Below are positions 12,437 to 22,575 of a DNA stretch of 64,000 nucleotides, one piece after another. Source of the stretch: Brienomyrus brachyistius (Eukaryota; Chordata; Actinopteri; Osteoglossiformes; Mormyridae); the NCBI RefSeq assembly GCF_023856365.1, contig NC_064551.1:14855027-14919026 (forward strand), given 5' to 3'. Within the stretch, counting starts at the first letter, position 1; each line of letters starts with the position of its first letter. Position numbers and translations under genes: made by a program. The notes under the pieces were generated by a model that saw only the letters and a program-made list of their open reading frames with translations, ran no database searches and was not told where the DNA came from.

Positions 12437-12795
12437 CAGCTCTGTAAAAAATTAAGAGACCACTCTATATACTTTTTAAAATCTGCATTGTTAAATTCTG
12501 GTTTAATCCTGGTTCTGCTGGCAGAAGGCTACACTGTGAGGCAGGCTGCTTCCATGCTCATGAGTTTCTAAGACCGCAGTACACAGGTAGAGGGCAGAAG
12601 CAACCTTCTAATGCCAGAGATGACCATCAACTTATCCGTCAGTGTCTAACAAATCGGAGGATGACCTCAAGTGACCTTAAAAAAGGAATGGAAAACAGTA
12701 TGAAGTGTACTGGTGGGACAGGCTCCTAGAAGCAGCGGTGAAGACCCATAAAGCAAGGAAGAAGCCCTTCATCAATGCGGTTCAAATTTGATGCG
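12437..12795 (+). mobile_element. Degraded Tc1/mariner-like fragment
   Basis: It starts with ACAGCTCTGTAAAAAATTAAGAGACC, a terminal sequence typical of one fish Tc1-like group. Fragments that translate like Tc1 transposase follow, broken by stops. The right end was not located. Confidence 0.4.
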
Positions 12796-12799
12796 GTGT

Positions 12800-14005
12800 G
12801 GGAAAGGGGGGCCACACTCCCCTAGGAAACTGTAAGGGGTTTCTGCAGGAGGGTAGTACTCGCTGTGGGATATCAGTCACTATTCAGGATAGACAAGATT
12901 CGGGGAAGGGGGGGGGGGGGCTGCTGACCGTATTTCACCAGATACACGTTCTCAATCAGGAGGGGGGAGCAATTAGTTGTACTCTGGCTTATCTTACTTG
13001 AAGTCAGTTGGATGCAGTCAGACGAAGTGGGTTGGTAAGTAAGTTTGTATTTATGTATGGTTCTATAACAAATAAACAGGAAAAACAAATTACCACAGTG
13101 CTTACAATGGTTATTACCACAATACACTAACATAATGCATAATTGTACCATATCGCCTTAACATTGATAAGTTCGGCTATATCCACAACAATACATTACA
13201 TTAGCAGCAATTCGTATTAGAGGGAATGATTGGACGGGAAATAAACGCAAATATCTTTCCGAGGTATACAAGGGAACACTCGTCAGCGATAATTATAACA
13301 GTACGCAAGCTAGGTCACGTTAACCTAGCCGCGCAGTTAAGTAAACCAAATTAGTACAGCGTCACTTATCACTTATAGTCAATAAACTTAGTACTTACAT
13401 TCGTCAGTGACGCATACATAAAAAACCAGGGACTCCATTTACTGCCAGGAACAACTAAACTAACTACACATAAACTGCAGCTCGCCGACGTGCTGCCTAT
13501 TCCTTCAGGCTCTCCCGCGCGCTCTCGTCACGTGTGCACCCACAGGCCTTTGCACGCAGCAGTGTTCCTTAAAGCTACACGAGCCTTTCTAACATGCGGT
13601 CTGTTTCCAGAGATGTATATAAAATATGTATACATAATAAATGTATATAAAATGTATATCGTATATGGAGTGTATATAGTAGGGATTAGCATTATACTAC
13701 TGTAATCCTCTACGCTCATTTTCTCAGCAGTGCGTTTAGTTATGCCTTACTCTGTGACATATTACAGAAAGACTGGAAGTTCCATACATTCTAATTGGCT
13801 TTATTCCTCTGTTCCTGTTTATCTAATTAAGGTAAATATGGAAATTCATACATTATATGCTGCAAAATATGAGCTGAATAAAGCATATAAAAAATGCAGA
13901 GAATTAAAAAAAATGGAACCACTGACCAATCATGGCACCTACATTTGAATTCTAGAACACAATGTTACCGTGACAACTCTGATGTCATCATACTGAAGGT
14001 ATAAA
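12800..14005. other. Intergenic, no gene seen
   Basis: It contains a G run near 12907-12920 and AT-rich sequence with TATA-like repeats near 13615-13690. No supported gene. Confidence 0.5.
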
Positions 14006-14737
14006 TTGTGCTGTAGGCACCAGTACCACTTCAAAACAAATCTGATTTCGAATGAGACGCATCTCAAAATGACTTGGCTTTCTCTGAAGTGCTTTAGGCC
14101 GCCAGCGGTACCAAACAATGCTGGGGAGGCTATAGAAAGGAAGGACAAAGGAGGAAAAAAAAAGAAATCCTGGCTGAAGAAGTTTTTTGAAAAAAAAATT
14201 AAAGGAAAAAAGGCAATGGTGGTGGAGAGCCAGGCAGTGGAGGAGGTGGTGGAGAGCCAGGCAGTGGAGGAGGTGGAGGAGAGCCAGGCAATGGAGGAGG
14301 TGGAGAGCCAGGCAATGGAGGAGGTGGAGAGCCAGGCAATGGAGGTGGAGAGCCAGGCAATGGAGGAGGTGGAGAGCCAGGCAATGGAGGAGGTGGAGAG
14401 CCAGGCAATGGAGGAGGTGGAGGAAAAGTGCAAGGAAATGGAGGAAAAGTGCAAGGCAATGGAGGAAAAGTGCAAGGATTGGTGGAGTGCAAGGATTTGT
14501 GAAGGAAAGAAAGGCAATGGTGAAGGAAAGAAAGGCAATGGTGAAGGAAAGAAAGGCAATGGTGAAGGAAAGAAAGGCAATGGTGAAGGAAAGAAAGGCA
14601 ATGGTGAAGGAAAGAAAGGCAATGGTGAAGGAAAAAGGCAATGGTGGAGGAAAAAGGCAATGGTGGAGGAGAGTATGGCAATGATGGAGTACAAGGCAAG
14701 GGAGATGATGCAAGATGAGGAAGCCAGTAGTGGATGA
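14006..14737 (+). CDS. Unrecognised repeat-built ORF, 243 codons
   Basis: I do not recognise this frame. From an inner Met at 14069 the N-terminal part is non-repetitive: FRPPAVPNN, then a Lys-rich stretch (KKKKSWLKKFFEKK). About eight acidic 8-residue units (ESQAMEEV) follow, then three EEKCKAM units, then six basic/Gly units (GKKGNGE), ending with EEASSG and a stop. At DNA level the units are 24 and 21 bases and share the core AGGCAATGG. Because every unit is a multiple of three, several frames on both strands stay open, so length alone does not prove coding. In favour: the distinct N-terminus and an AATAAA 62 bases after the stop. It may equally be a minisatellite. Confidence 0.35.
   Translation: MCCRHQYHFKTNLISNETHLKMTWLSLKCFRPPAVPNNAGEAIERKDKGGKKKKSWLKKFFEKKIKGKKAMVVESQAVEEVVESQAVEEVEESQAMEEVESQAMEEVESQAMEVESQAMEEVESQAMEEVESQAMEEVEEKCKEMEEKCKAMEEKCKDWWSARICEGKKGNGEGKKGNGEGKKGNGEGKKGNGEGKKGNGEGKKGNGEGKRQWWRKKAMVEESMAMMEYKAREMMQDEEASSG
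14217..14690. repeat. Compound minisatellite (24-bp and 21-bp units)
   Basis: Units of 24 bases (core GTGGAGAGCCAGGCAATGGA) fill about 14217-14420. Three 21-base units with AAAAGTGCAAGG follow. Six 21-base units (GGTGAAGGAAAGAAAGGCAA) fill about 14518-14640, then shorter GGTGGAGGA variants. All units contain AGGCAATGG or a near variant, so one ancestral unit probably diversified. Confidence 0.9.
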
Positions 14738-14796
14738 GACTGAACAGAACATTGACTATCAGTACTAAAATATGTAAATACTTTTAAATACTTGTA

Positions 14797-14802
14797 AATA
14801 AA
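14797..14802 (+). terminator. Candidate polyadenylation signal after the repeat ORF
   Basis: AATAAA occurs in TGTAAATAAAGCATT about 60 bases after the stop of the 14006-14737 frame, with GT-rich sequence following. It is suggestive only. Confidence 0.35.
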
Positions 14803-14890
14803 GCATTAAAAATGAAGACTGTTGTGAAGGTGTTTTCAATTGAATGCGAGTATATGATGTTAAATGTCAGGAATATTCCAAATGTGTATT

Positions 14891-17004
14891 ACACGTGTTG
14901 CCGATAGGGGCCATATGGTTTGGGTGATAAGGTTTGCCTTTAAACTTTAATAATGAAAATATATTACATGTATTTGTTGCATTTTTAACTACGTTAAGGA
15001 ATAAAACATAACGGAATGAAGGTAAGATACGTCCAGCGGGGACCCGTCCGGCCGCAGCCATGTATTGTTAGGACTAGGCACAAGCGCCACGGCGTATTTT
15101 AAAAGCACCAAAATGTTTTGAAGAACTTTAGCGTTATTTTAAAAGCAGCAGGCGGAATTTAAACGAGTACAAACATGCCCGAAAGAAGCACAGGAGCAAA
15201 TGCTGAGTTTAAACAAGCACAAGCGAAACCAACAGAGCACGTTTTTTTTTTTTTAAAAAAAGCACAAACTCATTTAATCAACATGCTTAAAGAATTAGAA
15301 GAAACTTTAGCGGTATTTACCAGTGTTAGGTTGAAGAAAGCATTTAAATAGCAAACTTAGAAGAAATGGGCCAAAAGGCGAAATGAGTCCCAGAGCTCGG
15401 CCATAATCGGCAGGTCTATTTGAACAACGCGGTCCGAAATGATAAACCGAAGTGGCCAGCCCGTTTCAAAATGGCGACACCAGCGGAGCGCCTGTTATTT
15501 CAAATAAACGTTATGGTTATAGGGGTTTAAGTAATGAAGCACTTTTCTGCCAATGTGAATAATAAAGTGAAACGCTCTAAGCATCTTAACAAGAATCAAG
15601 GAATAACGCGGTTAATTCTTAATTAAATTAGCTAATGCGCTCTCCTCTTGCTCGCTCTCATGTAGCGCATGCGCATAGAGCCACACAGTTCTCTTTAAAG
15701 AGCCGACTCTTGCGTTAATTTATTTAAAAAATTAACAGGGTTATTCCTTGATTCTTTTTTAAAATAACGCAAAAGTTTCTCAAACATTTCGGTGCTTTCT
15801 TGTGGTGCCCAAAGCACAGAATACCCACAGTGCTCTGACTATGCTGCCTCCTGGTAAGGGCAGAAGGAACCCCTAATGTTCCTTCTGTAACGTGGCTAAG
15901 TTTGAACCCTCCCCGCAAAGGGACAATAGAGGCATGCAAAAATAAAACCCAATTCACTTTATTACAAATCTAAAAACAATTAGAAAAAGAAGGCTGCTGG
16001 GGGGGGGGGGGGGGGCTGACTATCCTCCAGATAGTAAGGTCAGATCGGCACCCGCAGCTCTCAGCTCAGGAGGCCCCTGGTGACAAAGAAGAGGGCAAAA
16101 CCACACAGCATGCAACACGACAAACACTACACACAACAGTACAGTGTCCACTCAGTGTGGCACCCCAACAGCAGAGAGCAAAAGCCTGTGCAGATACGGC
16201 CTTGTACAGAAAGATGCCATGTACAAACATAAGGGGAGTGTAGTGGCCAATGTCCACCGTCCAAAATACAATATTACAATTACACTTACAACTTAGCCCA
16301 TAGCAACAACCAGGGCACTAATTAAAGAAAACCAAAAGACTATCAAAAGCCTAAAACAGCGGCTAGTCTGGTCCTTTGCAGGACGAGAAGCATTCCAATG
16401 CTACAGGTACAAAGAAACAATCAACAAAGAAACATAGACCCTTTTAAATCCCACAGTATAACCCAAGTTACCAGAGCCTCAATGTCTGTAGCCCAGCAGC
16501 CTGTAGGGGATCACGTCAAATGATAAAATTCCAAACAGTCACCTCCACGTCCTCCATGAAGAGTTACATGCTGCTAGCAGTCACCCAAACCCTCAAACAA
16601 ACCCTCTCCTCCTTTCCTTACCCACAGGGAAGAAGAACCCACCCCATGACCAGTTGTAAAACACAGCAGCAAGAGAATGAGATTCCATCTTGGCAGCCTT
16701 TTATAACTTCCTGGTAGGTCATATGATCTGGCTCAAGTGGTTGCCAATATAGTGTAATTACCAGTGCCATGCAACTACTCCAACCAGCCCGTGCCTACTC
16801 CTAACAACCCGTGCCTGCGGCCGGACGGGCCCCGCTAGATGTGTATGCGCTAGTTCGCCTTCATCCTGCCATATGCTTTATTATTCCTTAAAAATGTAAT
16901 TAAAAATAACACAAATAAAAACATGTAATGTATTTTTATTCTATTAAAGTTTAACGGCAACCCTTGTCACCCAAACCATATGGCCCCCTATCGGCAATGT
17001 GTGG
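14891..17004. mobile_element. 2.1-kb element with ~190-bp terminal inverted repeats
   Basis: The left arm (14891 to about 15085) and right arm (about 16780 to 17004) are inverse copies. Landmarks are TTGCCGATAGGGG, CCATATGGTTTGGGTGA, CCGTCCGGCCGCAG and TGTTAGGA-TAGGCAC, in matching order from the ends inward. No transposase frame is visible between them, so it is non-autonomous. The interior holds a second, nested inverted repeat, an NRF1-like GCGCATGCGC motif near 15666, and a 17-base G run at 15999-16015. I cannot assign a superfamily, and the target duplication is unclear. Confidence 0.7.
15096..15800. repeat. Nested inverted repeat with an interrupted left arm
   Basis: On the right, 15727-15800 is one continuous arm. 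On the left the same sequence is split: block A (15096-15146; GCACCAAAATGTTTTG, TTAGCGTTATTTTAAAA) and block B (15591-15617; AAGAATCAAGGAATAACG) are separated by about 440 bases. This suggests an insertion into the left arm, or loss from the right. Confidence 0.65.
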
Positions 17005-19599
17005 TATATGGAGATAACCCCTCGACCAATCAGAATAAGGGATACGCTCCCCCTCCCGCTTATGATGTCATAAGCGGAGCCAAATTTAAGCTCCGCCCAA
17101 TGTACCACAGACTATTTTTCTAAGTACAAATTATTTGAAAATACGATTAAAATAATTTAAAAATACATTATAACATGTCATAATTACAAACTATTATTAA
17201 ACTGTAATAAACCAAATCGTGCTAAATACTATTTTTAAGTAAAATAATCTTTGTAATTTAAAAACACATATATACACAATAATTCAAATAAGTGCTAAGT
17301 ACAACCTATGTTTAAATAAACTGCAATAAATCAATTTGTGAAATCGTCCAGCTGCCGTGAAGCAGTAGTGAGCGGAAATGATACTTATCTGCTCATGCAC
17401 AGTCCAGTTCGGGTTTCCGGTCTAAACTGGGTCGTGACGTGTGCAAACGAAGGCATAACAGTGAGGCATGTGTAAGCTGTCAGTAAAGTAAAACCTGCCC
17501 GTAAATTAAAGATTGTATTAACTATGATTCATTTGCTCTTTATTTAACGTTATTAAGAAACCCAACAGGAATGGAATATGACAGAACATGATAAGGTTAT
17601 GGCCACCTCCCCAAAGACAGTCGGCCACAAATTACTTAGAAGTAAGTCAGTTACTACTTTTATCTTTTATGTACTTTTATGTTCCCCTTTTTTCCAGTAT
17701 GTAACAGTCACTGGGCTGCATAGAAGGATTCAGTGACCCATGTTCGCTGCCTTTTCAACTGAATATCAGAACATCTTCCAGCAATTCGTCAGCTTCTCGA
17801 CTTCATAGTCTTTCGAAATTGTTGTATAATTCCAAGAAATGTGTAAAGCTTCTGAAAAACCCTATTACCTACCTGAGTGTGTAATGACCCTCTGTCCCCT
17901 TTCCTTGATGGAATGGTACTCTCCCTGTAAGTCAATAGGAGCAGTCTAAAGCCTGCATACTGTTATTGCTCAAGGCCACATCATTTGCTCCAAAACCGAA
18001 TAACCTAAGGAGATAATCCTGCCTGCAGAAGGATGTGATCTTAGCCACAGCTCATTAGATGAGGAGAACCCCATTAAGATTCGGTGCCCTGTTCCAATGT
18101 GTGCTGTAAAGAACTTAGTCTGAAAGTCATATCACCGTGGATAGGTAACTATAGGAATGCACTTTCCTTATGCTACTAGTAGCCTAGAAATAAGAAGATC
18201 TGTCAGAATTTGATGAACTTGTCTTCAAAGTTGAGTCATCAGTCCTAACTATGTTTGTTAACACATCAATGATGTGTTAATGATGTGGTCTGAAATGGAC
18301 TCGACATTGGAGACCGTGAATGATGTGGTCTGAAATGGACTCGACCGCATGGCCTCCACAGTCACATAAATAAGCAGAAAATCAGCCACCACTATTCCAG
18401 CACCCTCAAAATATTCCGACTTTGGTTAACAAAACATCGAAATGCCCTGAGAGAAATGCTGGTGTCAGAGGTTAGGTAGGGATGGAGACAGAGCGTGGAG
18501 TCGGTGTACAGCAGAGATAAAATGCGGGTTAAATGTTCTTTCCACACGGCTTCGAAACGGTGAAAATCTATCACCTGCCATTTTTACATTGCCTTTGTTT
18601 CCAGCTTCAGTTGACTCATTTACCATAATACCAGCAGTTTGTCTACTTTCAGCTTTACCGAGAGTTATTTTAATGATGTTTTTCCGAAGAGGAACTTTCC
18701 CGAACCTTGGTAATAAGCCAAACATTTGCCGGGGAGCACAATAGAAGCAGCTTATTACAGTTTAGGACATGGTGTCCTGAACATTTCTGTTAACCGAATA
18801 GAGCGAGTTAGAGGACAACCTTTAAACAGCCACCATTATTCTCGCTCAGCGGCCATCCTGCTGGGAAGCCGAGCAGCTTCCTGTCTTCTGGCCCCAGTAT
18901 GCTAATGAGAGATGCTCTTTTTCTATTTGAAAAAGCTCATAATCACACCTTTAAGAGCACTAATAACAAAAATATCCATCTGTCTGCCCGTCCGTATTCA
19001 CCAGTCCCTACCCACTACAGTTACAGGGAAACGGCTCCTTTGGCTGTGGGCCAGTAACTTGCAGAAGAGCTCGCAGTCCATTTATGGATTCCCGGCACCA
19101 TCCACACAAGCACAGCTGTGCTGTCACTGCCTGCCAGTGACGACTCAGAACAAGCCCCAGGGACCTCCGCCGCTATCTGTCAATCAGCCATCAGCTCCAG
19201 CGAGAATGTCCACACCTTGTGCCTCCTTTGAAAGGCAAACTGAGTCAGGCTTTCTGACCAATCAGGGTCTCCCGGGGGCACCCACCACCAGCAGGTATGC
19301 TTCTGGGAGAAGGACCTGTCACGACCATGAAACAAATGTCACAGTGTTACAGAAACAAATTTGCTGGCTTCTGAAACATGCTGTGCAGCAACAGGAGCAA
19401 ACATGGCAGCTCAGATCACTTCAGAGCCGCATCCGAAAGGCTCAAGACCGTTTCATTTACATTTTTATTTAAACCAGATACAGCAAAGCTAGAACGGTAC
19501 ACTGACTGCAGAAATGCGGACACACCACAATTTTTCACAAACAGAGCCGGGGTGCTGTACTGTGGTTACTTTGGTTACTTTGAAAGAGGTGCTGTACTG
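17005..19599. other. Intergenic, no supported gene
   Basis: A 27-base sequence AATGATGTGGTCTGAAATGG(+7) is repeated once with a 40-base period (18279-18305 and 18319-18345). An open frame of 186 codons at 18912-19472 has no recognisable domain and begins in AT-rich sequence; I do not call it. Confidence 0.5.
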
Positions 19600-19831
19600 G
19601 GATTTGGCCAGTTTGAAGGAGGAGCTACACTGGGGTTTGTCCAGTTTGAAGGAGGAGCTACACTGGGGTTTGTCCAGTTTGAAAGAGGAGCTACACTGGG
19701 GTTTGTCCAGTTTGAAGGAGGAGCTACACCGGGTTTTGGCCAGTTTGAAGGGGGAGCTACACTGGGGTTTGGCCAGTTTGAAGGAGGAGCTACACTGGGG
19801 TTTGGCCAGTTTGAAGGAGGTGTAGGACTAG
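19600..19831 (+). repeat. 33-bp minisatellite, about seven copies, open in frame
   Basis: The unit is 33 bases (GGGGTTTGTCCAGTTTGAAG, then GAGGAGCTACACT), with few differences between copies. In one forward frame it encodes an 11-residue repeat like FEGGATLGFVQ within an open frame at 19378-19893. The frame's flanks look non-coding and the minus strand is also open, so a non-coding minisatellite is the simpler reading. Confidence 0.85.
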
Positions 19832-21155
19832 GATTTGAAGGGTACGGCCTGGAGTTCGTTCTGACTAAAAATCTCATGAAGAAGCTCAGCTAGATTTGTC
19901 TTGTGCAGTTGAGGGCTTCTGCAACTTCTTCTCTTTGTCACCTGACCTCCATAAATAAGTAAATTCATGGAGCCCAGGATTGTTGTTGGCTGTGCTTGTG
20001 TGCTTTGTAATAGGTAATCTATAGAACTGAATCGATATCCAAATGGATGAACCCTAAAACAGACCAGCAGCCCACCCAGGGAGTCTCTCTGCACTTCCAG
20101 AAGTAACTAAGCATATCAGAGAGTGAATCATAAAGAATTTGCATTCTTTACTGATACTATAAAAGACATGGCACATTTCTTTAGGAATTTTTGTAGCTGC
20201 AACAATTCCTTTTAAAATCTGTTTTTAAAATAGGATTCTGTAACACGGTCTTGGATGAAAATAAAAAGTCTGAGCAAATTGCCACATGGATTGTTCAATG
20301 TGCACAGACAGCAGCCATGTGAGAAGCAAGCGTCTGGAGGAGAGCGCCCAGCTTCCGGAAAAAGCCGTCCCGGTGAGATGCCAATTCTGCTGCGGCTGCT
20401 CCTATCCCACCCTCACTCCTGTGCTCCTAAATCTGAGTCTTTAGGTTTTCATCTTTCCTGACTAGTCCAGTGGGAGGGGCTTTATGTTCTGACATCAGCC
20501 GAAACCACATGGCCATGATGTAGCGTATTAGCTGCATCATTATTATGAATCATTAACAGTGCAGACACTATGAGCAATTTGCAGACCTCATTTGACCAAT
20601 CACATGCTTTTGGGGGCGAAGCTGCATTACAGGGAGTTAATTCAGCTCAAATTGGGGGTGACAGGAACCCCACTCCACCCATTACTATTATAAGGATTCA
20701 ACCTTGGTGCGGTATAACGACGTAAACTGCAAAGTCAAAATGTGTCAGGACAACATTTTCCATGTGACGCAGAACCCAAAGCTTGTGAGGGACCGCAGAG
20801 AAACGTCAGCGTGACCTAATCACTCATTGAAACTGTAGCGTTAAAATGCCCATATCAAATGAACCGGGGCGATGCAAAATGAAATATCACTGCAGCTTCG
20901 CTTAATTGTTTCACACTGTCCCGTTAGGAGCAGATGTCGTGTGCAGCCTGCAGCTGTACTGTATTCAGTGTGTAGCGTCTTTTCTGGATGTAGCTTAATA
21001 ACAAGTTTGCTTCTTTTAAAAACGAAAAAGACAGACGCTCTTATCATTCACATGACGACGAGCAGGACAGGGAATATAAACTCCCCCCCACTCTGACCCC
21101 AGGGTCATCTTCTGCTGATGATCGTCCTGGATTGCCTCAGCATGCTTGAAGCCCC
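19832..21155. other. Intergenic, no gene seen
   Basis: No supported coding sequence, RNA gene or clear repeat was identified between the minisatellite and the LTR. Confidence 0.5.
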
Positions 21156-22575
21156 TGTAGGATCACACATGCACATATCACAAAGCTTAAATTCCAGGTG
21201 GCCTGAGACAAGGCCTAGCCTGGTACGAGAGGCACACATTGGCCTAAGCCTCAAAGTGGGTTAGTGACCCCACACACACAGACACACTTAAACACACACA
21301 GATAACAAGGGAGGCCAGCACTCCAACTTTTATTGCTCAAAGTTTTAACGACCTACAGACAGCAGAGTGGACCTCAAGGACAGGGGTCCCTCGACTTGGC
21401 ACACAACCCCCTCCCCAGACATCCTGCCTTACATACCACTCACCCAACACCCTAAAGAAAGTTTCTTTTAAGTTTGGCTGTTGTATATCTGTATATTCAT
21501 TTACTCATGACTACTAGTCTCAATATACAGATAGGTTATGTTTGTAACGTGTCCTAACTTTCACAGATTCTTTTTCCTTGACTGACAAACCTTCGCCCCA
21601 CCACTTTTCTTTTCCACATTCCTCAGCAGCCCTTATCTGATCTTTGTATTCTACCATGCCTATCTAAGGGTAAGATGTGCTGTTGGAATGAGAATATGTC
21701 ATATAATGTCTGTATAAAGGGTAACCTCTGATTGAGGTGCAACCTGGACCACATGGACCAGGTACTGGTGTGAGTAATATAACATAACATAATGACATAA
21801 TATAAGTAATCATTAATTAATCATTACAGATAGTATTCGGTGTGAACCGCTACAAACACCACGCCTCCCTGAGTGCCATCACCTATCAGCTCATCAGCCA
21901 CTGCAACCAACTACCAAGACCCCCCCCCCTTTCCTGCAGCCAAGTAAACCAACTTCCTTTCATTTCTAACAACCTTAACTGTCCTATTCACCTGCTATAT
22001 TACTTTAGGGTTGTGTTTCCACAAACTGCTTGCTTTGCAGAACAGTTTTTCCCTTTTTAGGTTACTCATTTTAAATCTGGTCATTGCATTTTCATGTTTA
22101 CATTGTTGGTGTCTATTCCGTTATTTCATGTTTATTGTTTAGGTGTAATGTCTGTCTTATGTTAGTTGTAGGAATAAATGCATGTCTTTTACACAAATTC
22201 AGCCTCCATCATTGAGTGTTCACAATAGTCCCTGCCTCTGTGCGATCTGACTACTACGCTCTGAAACCTCAAATTCGCCTGAAATATCGTGAGACTCTCT
22301 CTCATCGGCCGTGAGGGGAGCTTCGCTACCGATCGTTTACATTACCTGCTGATGCAGCTCGCTGGACGCCAGGTTATTCAGCGATACTTTTTATTAATGA
22401 ATCCCATTTAAGTCTCACATTAACAGACTCACGGGGATTCACAATTGAGTTTGGAGGAGCCGATCATTCGGCATAACAATTGGTTAATAATCAGCATTAA
22501 ATAATAATGAAGTTAATTAATTTCAAAACATATTGGTGGAGATATAAAAATTTACCTGAGCTAATAATTCCTACA
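21156..22575 (+). mobile_element. ERV LTR (5' LTR)
   Basis: It has the same TGTAGGA...TCCTACA termini as the LTR at 1624-3081, with long near-identical blocks (21156-21357 and 21846-22575) and an AATAAA near 22172. The middle, 21358-21845, is about 490 bases of sequence not present in the other LTR. It is followed by a leader, not flanking DNA, so it acts as a 5' LTR. Confidence 0.85.

Noticed and set aside
13939..14752. Minus-strand ORFs of 251, 254 and 166 codons
   Set aside because: They are open only because the minisatellite units are multiples of three; the translations are His/Phe/Pro/Ser repeats with no other support.
18912..19472. 186-codon open frame
   Set aside because: No recognisable domain, AT-rich start, ends in an Ile/Phe-rich run, and no splice or promoter signal stands out.
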